Positions 28,010 through 37,970 of a stretch of DNA of 64,000 bases are shown here, piece by piece. This DNA is from Shewanella mangrovisoli. GTDB lineage: Bacteria > Pseudomonadota > Gammaproteobacteria > Enterobacterales > Shewanellaceae. The notes beneath the pieces were generated by a model that saw only the letters and a list, made by a program, of their open reading frames with translations, made no database searches and was not told the origin of the DNA. The DNA lies in NCBI RefSeq assembly GCF_019457635.1, contig NZ_CP080412.1:1922001-1986000 (forward strand). Direction: 5' to 3'. Each line of letters begins with the position of its first letter. Positions within the stretch are counted from its first letter, which is position 1. Position numbers and translations under genes: made by a program.

Positions 28010-29617
28010 TTACATACGGAAGACGCCGAAGCGGGTGTCTTCGATAGGGGCATTTAATGCGGCTGACAGGGCAAGGCCCACCACATCACGGGTTTGCGCC
28101 GGGTCGATAATACCGTCATCCCACAGGCGTGCGCTGGCGTGGTAGGGATGACCCTCTTTATCGTACTGGGCAATAATCGGCGCCTTGAAGGCCTTTTCAG
28201 CCTCAGCAGACCATTCTTCGCCCTTACGGGCTAAACCGTCGCGGCGCACTGTGGCTAATACGCCAGCGGCTTGCTCGCCACCCATCACAGAGATGCGCGC
28301 ATTGGGCCACATCCACATCATGGTTGGTTCGAAGGCGCGGCCACACATACCGTAGTTACCCGCGCCGTAGCTGCCACCGATAATCACGGTAAATTTTGGC
28401 ACATTGGCGCAGGACACTGCGGTCACCATCTTGGCGCCATGCTTAGCGATACCTTCGTGTTCGTACTTTTTACCCACCATAAAGCCGGTGATGTTTTGCA
28501 GGAACAGCAGCGGTATCTTGCGCTGGCAGCACAGTTCGATAAAGTGCGCGCCTTTTTGCGCTGATTCGGAGAATAAAATGCCGTTGTTGGCCACAATTCC
28601 TACGGGATAACCGTGAATACGGGCAAAACCACAGACTAAAGTAGCGCCATAGTTGGCCTTAAACTCATCGAAATCGGAGTCGTCGACGATGCGAGCAATC
28701 ACTTCTTTCACATCGAAGGGCTTTTTCAAGTCGGTACCGACGATGCCGTAGAGTTCGCTGATATCAAACTTAGGTGGCTTAACTGGGCTCAGCAGACTAT
28801 TGATTTGTTTTTGATGATTCAGACGCAGCACAGCGCGGCGTGCAAGCTCTAAGGCATGCTCATCGTTTTGGGCTAAGTGATCCGCTACACCTGAAATTTT
28901 AGTGTGTACGTCAGCGCCGCCGAGTTCTTCGGCGCTGACTTCTTCACCGGTGGCGGCTTTAACTAACGGCGGCCCAGCTAAGAAGATAGTGCCTTGTTCT
29001 TTAACGATAATAGATTCATCGGCCATGGCAGGCACATAGGCGCCGCCCGCGGTACACAGACCCATCACCACCGCAATTTGCGGAATGCCCTTGGCGGACA
29101 TTTGTGCTTGGTTGTAGAAAATTCGGCCGAAATGGTCGCGATCTGGAAAGACTTCATCCTGACGGGGCAAGTTAGCGCCGCCAGAGTCGACTAAATAGAT
29201 ACAGGGCAGATGACAGCGGCTGGCAATCTCTTGTGCCCTTAAGTGTTTTTTGACCGTGATAGGGTAGTAAGTGCCGCCTTTGACCGTGGCATCGTTGGCG
29301 ATAATCATGCACTCTACGCCGCTCACTCGGCCGATACCGGCGATAATTCCTGCGGCGGGTACTTCTTCATCGTAAACGTCGAAGGCGGCGAACTGGGACA
29401 GTTCTAAAAAGGGCGAACCAGCGTCGAGGAGTTTCTCAACCCGTTGACGGGGAAGGAGTTTGCCGCGGGCCAAATGGCGCTCTAGGGCAACGGGGCCGCC
29501 GCCAAGTTCAATTTTGGCGAGTTTGGTTTTAAGATCGGCCACTAGGGCGGCCATATCGTCGGATTTGGCTTTAAATTCATCGCTACGGGCGTTGATACGA
29601 CTGCTTAATTGCGTCAC
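28010..29617 (-). CDS. liuB: Methylcrotonyl-CoA carboxylase, carboxyltransferase subunit
   Basis: 535 residues from a GTG at 29617, which has AGGA eight bases upstream; an open frame runs further upstream, but the GTG start gives the standard family length. Both carboxyltransferase halves are present, including [19 protein letters not shown], the acyl-CoA site region [13 protein letters not shown] and the biotin-side loop [18 protein letters not shown]. It partners with LiuD. Confidence 0.94.
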   Translation of the reverse strand: MTQLSSRINARSDEFKAKSDDMAALVADLKTKLAKIELGGGPVALERHLARGKLLPRQRVEKLLDAGSPFLELSQFAAFDVYDEEVPAAGIIAGIGRVSGVECMIIANDATVKGGTYYPITVKKHLRAQEIASRCHLPCIYLVDSGGANLPRQDEVFPDRDHFGRIFYNQAQMSAKGIPQIAVVMGLCTAGGAYVPAMADESIIVKEQGTIFLAGPPLVKAATGEEVSAEELGGADVHTKISGVADHLAQNDEHALELARRAVLRLNHQKQINSLLSPVKPPKFDISELYGIVGTDLKKPFDVKEVIARIVDDSDFDEFKANYGATLVCGFARIHGYPVGIVANNGILFSESAQKGAHFIELCCQRKIPLLFLQNITGFMVGKKYEHEGIAKHGAKMVTAVSCANVPKFTVIIGGSYGAGNYGMCGRAFEPTMMWMWPNARISVMGGEQAAGVLATVRRDGLARKGEEWSAEAEKAFKAPIIAQYDKEGHPYHASARLWDDGIIDPAQTRDVVGLALSAALNAPIEDTRFGVFRM

Positions 29618-29718
29618 TTTGATTGTCCTTATAAAGCGGTAACTCAGTATCAGTTGGCTCGGTGGGCGAAGGGGCATGAAAGGCAAAAGCTCATCATGCG
29701 CCGTTCGCCCTAGGCTGC

Positions 29719-30888
29719 TTATTTCGATTCGTTAAAGAGCTCGCGGCCAATCAGCATACGGCGAATTTCTGAGGTGCCAGCACCAATCTCATAGAGTTTG
29801 GCATCGCGCAGCAAGCGGCCAGTCGCATACTCGTTGACGTAACCGTTACCGCCGAGCAATTGAATGGCATCCAGTGCCATTTTGGTTGCCAGCTCCGCGC
29901 TGTAAAGAATGGCGCCCGCGGCGTCTTTACGGGTGGTTTCACCACGACCGCAGGATTTCGCCACGCTATAAACATAGGCTTTAGCGGCGTTCATACCAGT
30001 GTACATATCGGCTAATTTGCCTTGGACTAATTGGAATTCACCGATGGATTTGCCAAATTGCTCACGCTCGTGGATATAAGGCACGACGATGTCCATACAG
30101 GCGCTCATGATCCCCAGTGGGCCGCCTGAGAGCACGACGCGTTCGTAATCTAAGCCACTCATCAGCACTTTGACGCCATTGTTGAGGCCACCGAGAATGT
30201 TTTCCTCTGGCACTTCGACATCTTCAAACACCAGTTCGCAGGTGTTTGAACCGCGCATCCCCAGTTTGTCGAGTTTTTGTGCTTGGCTGAAACCTTTAAA
30301 ACCACGCTCAACGATAAAGGCCGTGATGCCGTGTGCGCCCTTGGTTAAGTCGGTTTTGGCATAAATCACATAGGTATTGGCATCGGGACCGTTGGTGATC
30401 CACATTTTGTTGCCATTGAGGATATAACGGTCGCCTTCTTTACGGGCGTGCAGCTTCATTGAAACCACATCTGAGCCTGCATTGGGCTCACTCATCGCCA
30501 GCGCGCCGATATGTTCACCGCTGACCAGCTTTGGTAAATACTTGGCCTTTTGCTCTGCATTACCGTTACGGTTAATTTGATTGACGCACAGGTTAGAGTG
30601 GGCGCCGTAGCTTAACCCGATAGAAGCAGATGCGCGGGAAATCTCTTCCATGGCGACCACGTGGGCAAGATAGCCCATGTTTGCTCCGCCGTATTCCTCA
30701 GGCACAGTGACACCTAAGAGTCCCATTCCACCGAGCACGGGCCAAATTTCGTTAGGGAAGGCGTTGTCGTGGTCGACTTTAGCGGCAATGGGGGCGATTT
30801 CGTGTTTAGCGAAATCTTGCACCGCATCGCGCAGCATATCGACTTCTTCGCCTAGGCCAAAATTGAGACTGGTGTAGAGTGAGTTCAT
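29719..30888 (-). CDS. liuA: Isovaleryl-CoA dehydrogenase
   Basis: 389 residues, a full-length acyl-CoA dehydrogenase. Signature segments include [28 protein letters not shown], and [21 protein letters not shown] near the C-terminus. It oxidises isovaleryl-CoA to 3-methylcrotonyl-CoA and passes electrons to ETF. AGGA lies about eight bases before the ATG. It is the first structural gene after the regulator. Confidence 0.94.
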   Translation of the reverse strand: MNSLYTSLNFGLGEEVDMLRDAVQDFAKHEIAPIAAKVDHDNAFPNEIWPVLGGMGLLGVTVPEEYGGANMGYLAHVVAMEEISRASASIGLSYGAHSNLCVNQINRNGNAEQKAKYLPKLVSGEHIGALAMSEPNAGSDVVSMKLHARKEGDRYILNGNKMWITNGPDANTYVIYAKTDLTKGAHGITAFIVERGFKGFSQAQKLDKLGMRGSNTCELVFEDVEVPEENILGGLNNGVKVLMSGLDYERVVLSGGPLGIMSACMDIVVPYIHEREQFGKSIGEFQLVQGKLADMYTGMNAAKAYVYSVAKSCGRGETTRKDAAGAILYSAELATKMALDAIQLLGGNGYVNEYATGRLLRDAKLYEIGAGTSEIRRMLIGRELFNESK

Positions 30889-31041
30889 TGCTTGTGTCCT
30901 ATCTTAGGTTCTAATTTATATTTTTATGATTATTAGGTGCTTGAGTCTTTAAAACCGTCTTACAGTGCGTGATATATCCCTGTCACGCGGTCGTACCAAC
31001 TGAGGTGTTGATTAATGCTATGCTCGCAAGCCTCGAAGGAA

Positions 31042-31446
31042 TTAGGCCTTGGCCTTGCTTTCTTCTAGGGCGAGGCGGCATTGTTGCTCGGCCGAGTTCA
31101 GCTCCATCAGTACCACTTTAATGTCGTCCATTTGCTGCTGCAGTGCGGATTTTTTCTCTTCCACTAGGGCAAGCATGGTATTGAGCTGGGTGGTGCTGCT
31201 CTTGTCGGCATCGTAAAGTTCGAACAGGCGACGGGTTTCTGCGAGAGAGAACCCAAGGCGCTTGCCGCGCAGAATTAGTTTGAGTCGAACCCTGTCTTTG
31301 AGACTGTAAATACGGGTTTGACCGCGACGTTTTGGCTTAAGTAAGCCTTGGTCTTCGTAAAAACGAATGCTTCGGGTTGTGATATCAAACTCTTTGGAGA
31401 GATCACTGATCGAATAAGTCGTTTGTGGCGTGTTAGTTGCGCTCAT
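31042..31446 (-). CDS. liuR: MerR-family regulator LiuR
   Basis: 134 residues. A MerR-type winged helix (YSISDLSKEFDITTRSIRFY) is followed by the dimerisation coiled coil (about 80-125). There are no metal-binding cysteines of the MerR/CueR type. LiuR is known to control branched-chain amino-acid and isovalerate catabolism in gammaproteobacteria, and here it leads the liu operon. AAGGTG lies seven bases before the ATG. It is probably autoregulated through the site just upstream. Confidence 0.92.
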   Translation of the reverse strand: MSATNTPQTTYSISDLSKEFDITTRSIRFYEDQGLLKPKRRGQTRIYSLKDRVRLKLILRGKRLGFSLAETRRLFELYDADKSSTTQLNTMLALVEEKKSALQQQMDDIKVVLMELNSAEQQCRLALEESKAKA

Positions 31447-31487
31447 TCAGGCACCTTAGTTAATCATTTTTTAGCAAGATATATGAA

Positions 31488-31505
31488 GTTTACGTAAAGG
31501 TAAAG
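31488..31505 (-). promoter_or_regulatory. Candidate LiuR operator and promoter
   Basis: On the minus strand an element CTTTACCTTTACGTAAAC contains the palindrome TTTACGTAAA. A plausible -35 TTTACC and -10 TATCTT are 17 bases apart with the palindrome in the spacer, the arrangement MerR-type regulators use. It lies 42-59 bases upstream of liuR. The assignment is inferred from position and symmetry only. Confidence 0.55.
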
Positions 31506-31719
31506 ATTGCGGTGTGGTTAGTCTGAATTTTTTGTCAATTCTTGTTGCCACTCGCTCGAATGACCTCAAATCAACCTATTGATATTAATGAGCTAAACAC
31601 TGAGTAGGAAAGGCACTGTTGATGCGGGGAAGTGCCGCATTGCCCTCGTCTTACAATTGGGCAACGCAGCGCAGTGGATTGAGCAAGCAACTTGTATCAA
31701 AAGCCGCGATTATCGGCGC

Positions 31720-33402
31720 TTACTCCATGGTGTTGAGCAAGCCATCATCGGCTAACACACCCTCATAGGTTGGGCGGTTTAACGCCTCGATAAGGACCGG
31801 ATCGCGTTTATATACGTCATTGTAAAACTTGATTTTCCCGTCCTTTAAAGTGACGGTCCAATACATGATCAAAATGTCTAAGGGTTCATCTAAGAACAGG
31901 TTTTCCGTTTTTCCCTCACTTAATTTGCTACTGAGCGTGTTACTTGACCAATTGGCATTGGCACTCAGCAATTTATCCGCCAGCACGAGCGGATCTTTGA
32001 CTCGAATACAGCCATGACTGAAGGCTCTATCCGTTTGTTCAAACAGACTTTTTGCTGGCGTATCATGTAGATAAATCGAGTATTGGTTAGGGAAGATAAA
32101 CTTAACTAACCCCAGTGAGTTATCTTCACCCGGGTCTTGCACAAACCAGTAGGGGAAGTTTTTGCGCGTCATGCTATGCCAATCGATGCCGCTTGCATCC
32201 ACGGGCGTGCCCGAGCCTTCGACCACTTTAAAGTGTTTCTTCTGTAAATAATCGGGATCTTTACGCAAGTGATTGATGATTTCAGTCGAGATGCTGCGGG
32301 GCACTGTCCAAGTGGGATTGACAACTACGTATTTTAACTTGGATTTAAACAGCGGTGTTTTAGCGTTAATTTTGCCGATGATAATGTCGGTTCGCCAGCT
32401 TAAGCTGTTGTCTTTAAAGAGTAACAGCTCGTAACCTGCCAAGTTGACGATAAGATAATTGGCAGGCAAGTTTGCCGATAACCAGCGCGCTCGCTCAAGG
32501 TTGATACGGATCTGATCGACCCGTTGCGAGTAGGGCACATTCAGCGCCGCCATAGTGCCCACACCAATCACGCCATCGGCTTTGAGACTATGGTCGGTTT
32601 GGAATTGACGCACCGCGGCTTCAAGCGTGCTGTCGTACGTTAAGGGCTGGTTTACGGCGGCGCTATTGTCCGCTGGCGCGCTTGCAGCTAAGTAACCTAA
32701 CTCTGTTAGCCGTGTGACTATACCTTGTACCGAAGGGGAAGTGCTGCCGGGCTTGATGACTTCCGTATAGGGAATGGGACTAAAGGGATAGCGTGCCGCT
32801 AAGTCTTTGTACTGGGCAAGATACTGTTTTAGCTGGTGATAGGGCGCAATCTTAGGTGCTAAGCCTGCAATAGCATCAGCCACAGTGTGTGCTTTAATGT
32901 GTTCTTCGAGCTGCTTTAACGTGGTATCGAAATCCAGATGGGTTTCATCATAATTCCAGGTTTTGCCGAGCATACTGGGGTTCACTTTGCCGTTTAGCAA
33001 GTGAATGGCGTAGGTGATGATCCCATCGCTTAGAAGCACTTCAAATACACTGCTGCGGTATTCATCCTGCCAATTCGAGGCACTGAGCTGTTGGTAAAGT
33101 TCGACTAGCTTGGAGTAGTGATAATCTTCCTTCGACAACCCTTCATCATCGGCACTTTTAATCACATCGAGCATAGTGCCCGCGTATTCTCTGTCTTGCC
33201 AGAGCGGCTGATATTGACGCACTTGGTAAACCCGCGACAGCAACTTGGCACTAATGACCTGAGTATTGTCGACCTTGGCTCGTTCACCAATAGATAAGGG
33301 TTCGAGTAAGGTTTCTAGCTGCTGGGTTGACGCAACGCCGCTCGCGCTAACGAGACTGAGGATCAGGAGTAAGGCAGGTTTGAGTTGTTTGAAGCGCATC
33401 AT
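31720..33402 (-). CDS. L,D-transpeptidase, YcbB/LdtD type
   Basis: 560 residues with an N-terminal signal peptide (cleavage near GVAST). After a scaffold domain comes a peptidoglycan-binding module (about 215-285, QTDHSLKADGVIGVGTM), then the YkuD catalytic domain with the motif AFSHGCIRVKDP, catalytic Cys465. The enzyme makes 3-3 cross-links in peptidoglycan in the periplasm. The length matches large YcbB-type enzymes. It is divergent from the acyl-CoA synthetase gene. Confidence 0.9.
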   Translation of the reverse strand: MMRFKQLKPALLLILSLVSASGVASTQQLETLLEPLSIGERAKVDNTQVISAKLLSRVYQVRQYQPLWQDREYAGTMLDVIKSADDEGLSKEDYHYSKLVELYQQLSASNWQDEYRSSVFEVLLSDGIITYAIHLLNGKVNPSMLGKTWNYDETHLDFDTTLKQLEEHIKAHTVADAIAGLAPKIAPYHQLKQYLAQYKDLAARYPFSPIPYTEVIKPGSTSPSVQGIVTRLTELGYLAASAPADNSAAVNQPLTYDSTLEAAVRQFQTDHSLKADGVIGVGTMAALNVPYSQRVDQIRINLERARWLSANLPANYLIVNLAGYELLLFKDNSLSWRTDIIIGKINAKTPLFKSKLKYVVVNPTWTVPRSISTEIINHLRKDPDYLQKKHFKVVEGSGTPVDASGIDWHSMTRKNFPYWFVQDPGEDNSLGLVKFIFPNQYSIYLHDTPAKSLFEQTDRAFSHGCIRVKDPLVLADKLLSANANWSSNTLSSKLSEGKTENLFLDEPLDILIMYWTVTLKDGKIKFYNDVYKRDPVLIEALNRPTYEGVLADDGLLNTME

Positions 33403-33448
33403 AATGAGTATTTCTTTCCATGAAAAAATCCATTAAAGACATAAGACT

Positions 33449-33496
33449 ATGTTGAATCATTTCGTACAGCAAGTGTGCTGTACAATTATCCAACAT
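33449..33496. promoter_or_regulatory. Nested dyad in the ldt/acyl-CoA synthetase divergent region
   Basis: A perfect 8-bp inverted repeat GTACAGCA/TGCTGTAC (33464-33471, 33476-33483) lies inside a 6-bp pair ATGTTG/CAACAT (33449-33454, 33491-33496). It is in the only promoter-bearing gap of a divergent pair, so a regulator-binding site is likely; the regulator is not identifiable. Confidence 0.55.
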
Positions 33497-33628
33497 GTTT
33501 AACAGTTTTAGTGGTTATATCCCTTAGTCTAATGGGGGAATAGCGCTGGGCAGGTCATAATCAATTTGGGAAGGAAGGGGAGAGTTTCATCTGTGGTGAC
33601 ACGGGTGAGTGTCATGATGGGAGGCCTT

Positions 33629-35536
33629 ATGACAGATGTTGGACAACAATTACATCAGACATCTATTGCGACTAAACAGGCATTTTGGCAACAAGCCGCC
33701 AAGGCCTTAGACTGGGTTACGCCGAGCAAACAAATATTAGATGAAAGCGAGGCACCGTTTTATCACTGGTTTAGCGATGGCGAGTTAAACACTTGCTACA
33801 ACGCGGTCGATAGACACGTGTTGGCGGGGCGTGGTGAGCAAATTGCCATCCATTACGTGAGCCCTGTGACGGAAACCGAATACAGCATTACTTACCGTGA
33901 GTTGCAGGCCCAAGTGGCGAGGCTTGCGGGTTATTTACAAAGTGTGGGTGTGACTAAGGGAGACCGTGTGGTCATCTACATGCCCATGGTGCCCGAGACC
34001 GCCTATGCCATGCTTGCCTGCGCGCGCATTGGTGCCATCCATTCGGTGGTCTTCGGCGGCTTTGCGGCCAATGAGCTGGCGACCCGGATCAATGATGCTA
34101 AGCCAAAGTTGGTAATGTCCGCCTCCTGCGGGATTGAGCCTTCGGGCGTGGTGCCCTATAAACCCTTACTGGACAAAGCATTAAATGAAGCGGTGCACAA
34201 AGTTGAGCACTGCTTGATTTTAAATCGCCCCCAATATGAGGCGCAGATGCAAGCGGGGCGCGATAAAGATTGGCAAACCGCCTTATGTACTAGCGACAGT
34301 GCCGATTGTGTGACGGTGAAAGCCACCGATCCCCTGTATGTGCTTTATACCTCGGGGACCACGGGTCAACCCAAGGGCGTGGTGCGGGACAATGGCGGCC
34401 ATGCGGTGGCATTGGCTTGGTCCATGGCCAATATTTATGATATTGCCCAAGGGGATGTGTTTTGGGCTGCATCGGATGTGGGCTGGGTTGTAGGGCACTC
34501 CTATATTGTCTATGGTCCGCTGCTTGTCGGGGCGACGACCTTGTTATACGAAGGAAAACCCGTAGGTACGCCGGATCCCGGCGCCTTTTGGCGCACGATT
34601 GCTAAGTATCGAGTCAAAAGCTTTTTCACCGCGCCCACGGCGATCCGTGCCATTAAGCGCGAAGATCCCGACGGCGAATTTATCCAAGGTGTCGATTTAA
34701 GCTGCTTGAAGAATGTCTTTTTGGCAGGGGAGCGTTGCGATCCCGATACCTTGCATTGGGCCGAAGCCAAACTGAAAAAACCGGTTATTGACCATTGGTG
34801 GCAAACTGAAACGGGCTGGCCAGTGGCGGCAAACCTGATGGGCGTGGCACCGATTGCCGTTAAAGCGGGATCGCCTGGCCGACCCGTCCCAGGATATGAG
34901 GTCGATGTAGTCGATGAGATGGGCGCCAAAGTGGCGGCGAATGTCTCAGGCAATGTGGTTATCAAATTGCCGCTGCCACCGGGTACGCTCACTACGCTCT
35001 GGCAAAATAACAAACGCTATCAAGACAGTTACTTATCTATGTACCCAGGCTATTACCTTACGGGGGATGCGGGTTACATGGATGAAGATGGCTATTTATA
35101 TATCATGAGCCGTATCGATGACATTATTAACGTAGCCGGCCATCGACTCTCCACCGGGCGATTTGAAGAGGTCCTGTGTCAGCATCCCGATGTAGCCGAA
35201 GCGGCCGTGATTGGTGTCGATGATAAACTCAAAGGCCAAGTGCCCTTGGGCTTAGTGGTGCTGAAAAAGGGTGTGACCATTACGGACGAGGAACTGCATA
35301 AGCAGTTAATTGCCCTCGTTCGCCAAGAAATTGGTCCCGTCGCGTCCTTTAGGTTGGTGAGCGCTATTCAAAAGCTGCCGAAAACCCGCTCGGGTAAAAT
35401 CCTGCGCGGTACTATGCGTAAAATTGCAGATAATCAGCAATATACGGCGCCAGCGACGATTGAAGATCCACAAACCCTCGATTTAGTCCGCACGACCTTA
35501 ACCCGCATGGGCTATGCCGATGCTCTTGTGGGGTAA
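33629..35536 (+). CDS. prpE: PrpE-like propionyl/acetyl-CoA synthetase (AMP-forming)
   Basis: 635 residues from the ATG at 33629 (GGAGG five to six bases upstream); the 21 extra upstream residues look non-native. Adenylate-forming motifs are complete: YTSGTTGQPKG (P-loop), HWWQTETGWP, YYLTGDAGYMDEDGYLYIMSR, and the C-terminal KTRSGKILRGTMRK with the lysine that acetylases modify in Acs/PrpE. The N-terminal NAVDRHVLAGRGEQIAIHYVS resembles PrpE more than Acs. It activates a short acid, probably propionate. No prpBCD is in the window, so the symbol is tentative. Confidence 0.85.
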   Translation: MTDVGQQLHQTSIATKQAFWQQAAKALDWVTPSKQILDESEAPFYHWFSDGELNTCYNAVDRHVLAGRGEQIAIHYVSPVTETEYSITYRELQAQVARLAGYLQSVGVTKGDRVVIYMPMVPETAYAMLACARIGAIHSVVFGGFAANELATRINDAKPKLVMSASCGIEPSGVVPYKPLLDKALNEAVHKVEHCLILNRPQYEAQMQAGRDKDWQTALCTSDSADCVTVKATDPLYVLYTSGTTGQPKGVVRDNGGHAVALAWSMANIYDIAQGDVFWAASDVGWVVGHSYIVYGPLLVGATTLLYEGKPVGTPDPGAFWRTIAKYRVKSFFTAPTAIRAIKREDPDGEFIQGVDLSCLKNVFLAGERCDPDTLHWAEAKLKKPVIDHWWQTETGWPVAANLMGVAPIAVKAGSPGRPVPGYEVDVVDEMGAKVAANVSGNVVIKLPLPPGTLTTLWQNNKRYQDSYLSMYPGYYLTGDAGYMDEDGYLYIMSRIDDIINVAGHRLSTGRFEEVLCQHPDVAEAAVIGVDDKLKGQVPLGLVVLKKGVTITDEELHKQLIALVRQEIGPVASFRLVSAIQKLPKTRSGKILRGTMRKIADNQQYTAPATIEDPQTLDLVRTTLTRMGYADALVG

Positions 35537-35587
35537 TCTGACAAGGCAGTAGTGAGCGGTCAAAAATAAGGGCCGTACAGCCAAGAT

Positions 35588-35635
35588 AAAGCGATAGCCT
35601 GATGAGAGCAGTCCCATCAGGCTATCGCTTTTATT
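35588..35635 (+). terminator. Terminator after the acyl-CoA synthetase
   Basis: A 17-bp perfect stem (35588-35604 with 35615-35631), a 10-nt loop and a T-rich tail. Confidence 0.9.
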
Positions 35636-35801
35636 TTGGGAGAAATCGCTGGAGCCCAAGGCTTGCTCTTATATATCACTATTTGCTAGTCTAGCCCGCA
35701 TACTTAATAGTTAAGTCTTTACGGAGCACTATTAAGGAATTGGATCTTAAGCTTTATATCTAGATTCAAATTGTTAGCGACATTACACATTTCACAACGG
35801 C

Positions 35802-35847
35802 TTAGGGACGACCCTAAATACGCCGATATCAATTTGGGGACGACCCC
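35802..35847 (+). ncRNA. Guanidine-II (mini-ykkC) riboswitch
   Basis: Two hairpins share the ACGA tetraloop that defines this riboswitch: TTAGGG-ACGA-CCCTAA (35802-35817) and GGGG-ACGA-CCCC (35836-35847), joined by 18 bases. The second ends four bases before the GGGAG ribosome site (35852-35856) of the downstream Gdx/SugE exporter. This suits ligand-controlled access to translation (an inference). An upstream inverted repeat CTTAATAG/CTATTAAG (35703-35710, 35729-35736) and a possible TTGCTA-N16-TAATAG promoter lie in the same gap (35636-35801). Confidence 0.93.
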
Positions 35848-35862
35848 GTATGGGAGTTCTCT

Positions 35863-36177
35863 ATGAGCTGGTTTCTATTAATTCTTGCTGGACTATTTGA
35901 AATTGGTTGGGCGATCGGGCTTAAGTACACCGACGGATTTAGCCGCCTCTGGCCGAGTGTGTTTACTGTATTCTCCATGACAGTGAGTGTGCTGCTGTTG
36001 GGGCTGGCGGTTAAACAGCTACCGATAGGCACGGCGTATGGCGTTTGGGTCGGCATAGGTGCCATGGGCACGGCAATTGCGGGTATTATTCTGTTAGGTG
36101 AGGGCGTGAGCCTGCTGAAAATCGCCAGCTTAATCCTCATTTTGCTTGGCGTGCTCGGCTTAAAACTCGCTCATTAA
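35863..36177 (+). CDS. gdx: Guanidinium exporter Gdx (SugE), SMR family
   Basis: 104 residues with four membrane helices. The essential Glu13 lies in LAGLFEIGWAIGLKYTDGF, and GIGAMGTAIAGIILLGE is the SugE/Gdx helix-3 signature. Gdx proteins export guanidinium in exchange for protons. The mini-ykkC riboswitch immediately upstream independently supports this specificity over the drug-exporting EmrE branch. GGGAG lies six bases before the ATG. Confidence 0.94.
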   Translation: MSWFLLILAGLFEIGWAIGLKYTDGFSRLWPSVFTVFSMTVSVLLLGLAVKQLPIGTAYGVWVGIGAMGTAIAGIILLGEGVSLLKIASLILILLGVLGLKLAH

Positions 36178-36209
36178 TCCATTTACTTCCCTAGGGAAGA
36201 GTTCGCCCA

Positions 36210-36310
36210 GATGTATACGATTGGTAAAGATGTTTAATGAGATCTAGGAATATTCTCCTGAAAAAACAGCACATCTTAGGCTGTAATCGGGATTGCCAAT
36301 CGTATGCATC
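36210..36310. repeat. 101-bp segment bounded by 15-bp inverted repeats
   Basis: GATGTATACGATTGG (36210-36224) is matched at 14 of 15 bases by the complement of 36296-36310. It lies between gdx and gnd, with no ORF inside. It could be a long stem in the gnd leader or a small defective element. Confidence 0.5.
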
Positions 36311-36404
36311 GTCTATTGTCTCTGGTAATTAAGTTACAAAGCCCGATATAATTACACCTCCAAATTGGTTATTTCTAACCTCTGTGACCCGTGGGAATTA
36401 TATA

Positions 36405-37931
36405 ATGCAAAACCACAGCAATCTTAATGACATTGGCGTGATTGGCCTTGGCGTGATGGGCAAAAACCTCGCGCTAAACATTGCCGACAATCAATATCGC
36501 GTCAGTGCCTTCGACCTCGATCCTGTTAAAGTCAACGGTGTTTTACAACAAGAAAAACAAGAACGTGTAGGACAGGATCTGCGTATAACAGGCTGTGCTA
36601 ATCTTTCAGAAATGTTAGCAAGCCTCGCTCACCCCCGTATTCTCGTGCTGTCTGTCCCTGCGGGTGCGCCTGTGGATGGGGTATGTCATGCCCTGATTTC
36701 TGCTGGTATCGAAGCGGACGATATTGTTATCGATACGGGCAACAGTCTTTGGACGGACACCGTTGAGCGTGAAAAGCGTTACCAAGGGAAATTTATCTTC
36801 TTCAGCTCGGCGGTTTCGGGGGGGGAAGTCGGTGCCCGTTTTGGCCCTTCATTAATGCCAAGTGGCGATCTTGGGGCTTGGCAGCATGTGGCGCCGATTT
36901 GGAAGGCCATTGCTGCTAAGGTTGATCCTCAAACAGGGTTGCCGATTGAACGTTTTGAGCCGGGCAATCCCGTGACCGAAGGTGAGCCTTGCACGACCTA
37001 TATTGGTCCAGCTGGCGCTGGGCATTATGTGAAAATGGTGCATAACGGGATTGAATACGCCGATATGCAACTGATTTGCGAAGCCTATCAGTTAATGCAC
37101 GATGGCTTAGGCATGAGTGCGGCACAGGTGGGTGAGGTGTTTGAACGCTGGAATAAGGGCAGTTTAAACAGCTATCTGATGGGGATCAGCGCCGAGGTGC
37201 TCAAACAGGCGGATCCGCTAACCGGTCAGCCGTTAGTTGAGATGATCCTCGATAAAGCAGGGCAAAAGGGCACCGGGCTTTGGACTGCTGTCAGCAGTTT
37301 GCAAATTGGTTGCCCGGCGCCCACTATTGCCGAAGCGGTTTATGCGCGCGCGGTAAGCACCCAAAAATCCCTCCGTGTTGAGCTCAGTAAAAAGCTCGCA
37401 GGTCCTGCCTCAGTGGCGATGGATGATGCTCAAAAAGCCAGTTTAATCGATGCCTTAGAGAGTGCGCTCTATTGCGCGAAAGTGTGTTGCTACGCCCAGG
37501 GTTTCCAACTGATGGCGATGACGGCGCAGGAGCAAAAATGGCAGCTCGATTTTGCCGAAATCGCGAAGATTTGGCGTGCGGGTTGTATTATTCGTGCCAC
37601 CTTCTTGCAATCTATTACTCAAGCTTATCAAGCGGATGCGGACTTAAGCTGTTTATTGATGGCAGACACTTTTGCAACTACCTTGTCGGAAAAACAAACC
37701 GAGTGGCGCAGTGCTGTGGCGGCGGCTGTGATGCAAGGGATCCCCGTGCCTTGTATTAGTTCGGCACTGGCCTATTACGACAGTTACCGCAGCGAGACAC
37801 TGCCAGCAAACTTGCTTCAAGGACAAAGGGACTTTTTCGGTGCCCATACCTTTGAGCGCTTAGATAAGCCCGCTGGCGAGAAATATCATTTAGATTGGAG
37901 TGCCCCAAACAGGGTATTAATTAAGCTCTAA
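36405..37931 (+). CDS. gnd: 6-phosphogluconate dehydrogenase, decarboxylating
   Basis: 508 residues from the ATG at 36405 (GGGA nine bases upstream); the GTG at 36384 is less likely. The Rossmann motif is GVIGLGVMGKNLALNI; the catalytic region GAGHYVKMVHNGIEY gives Lys210 as general acid/base; KAGQKGTGLWT lies in the helical domain. It oxidises 6-phosphogluconate to ribulose 5-phosphate plus CO2 in the pentose phosphate pathway. It is about 40 residues longer than the E. coli enzyme, including a serine-protection-like insert around residues 60-110. Confidence 0.93.
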   Translation: MQNHSNLNDIGVIGLGVMGKNLALNIADNQYRVSAFDLDPVKVNGVLQQEKQERVGQDLRITGCANLSEMLASLAHPRILVLSVPAGAPVDGVCHALISAGIEADDIVIDTGNSLWTDTVEREKRYQGKFIFFSSAVSGGEVGARFGPSLMPSGDLGAWQHVAPIWKAIAAKVDPQTGLPIERFEPGNPVTEGEPCTTYIGPAGAGHYVKMVHNGIEYADMQLICEAYQLMHDGLGMSAAQVGEVFERWNKGSLNSYLMGISAEVLKQADPLTGQPLVEMILDKAGQKGTGLWTAVSSLQIGCPAPTIAEAVYARAVSTQKSLRVELSKKLAGPASVAMDDAQKASLIDALESALYCAKVCCYAQGFQLMAMTAQEQKWQLDFAEIAKIWRAGCIIRATFLQSITQAYQADADLSCLLMADTFATTLSEKQTEWRSAVAAAVMQGIPVPCISSALAYYDSYRSETLPANLLQGQRDFFGAHTFERLDKPAGEKYHLDWSAPNRVLIKL

Positions 37932-37940
37932 ATAGATTGT

Positions 37941-37970
37941 AAAAAGGCCCCTAAATAGGGGCTTTTTTAT
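37941..37970 (+). terminator. Terminator after gnd
   Basis: Stem GCCCCT/AGGGGC (37947-37952, 37957-37962) with loop AAAT, an A-run before and a T-run after. Confidence 0.88.

Noticed and set aside
34510..35013. 167-residue minus-strand ORF
   Set aside because: Antisense to the acyl-CoA synthetase gene, with no recognisable domain.
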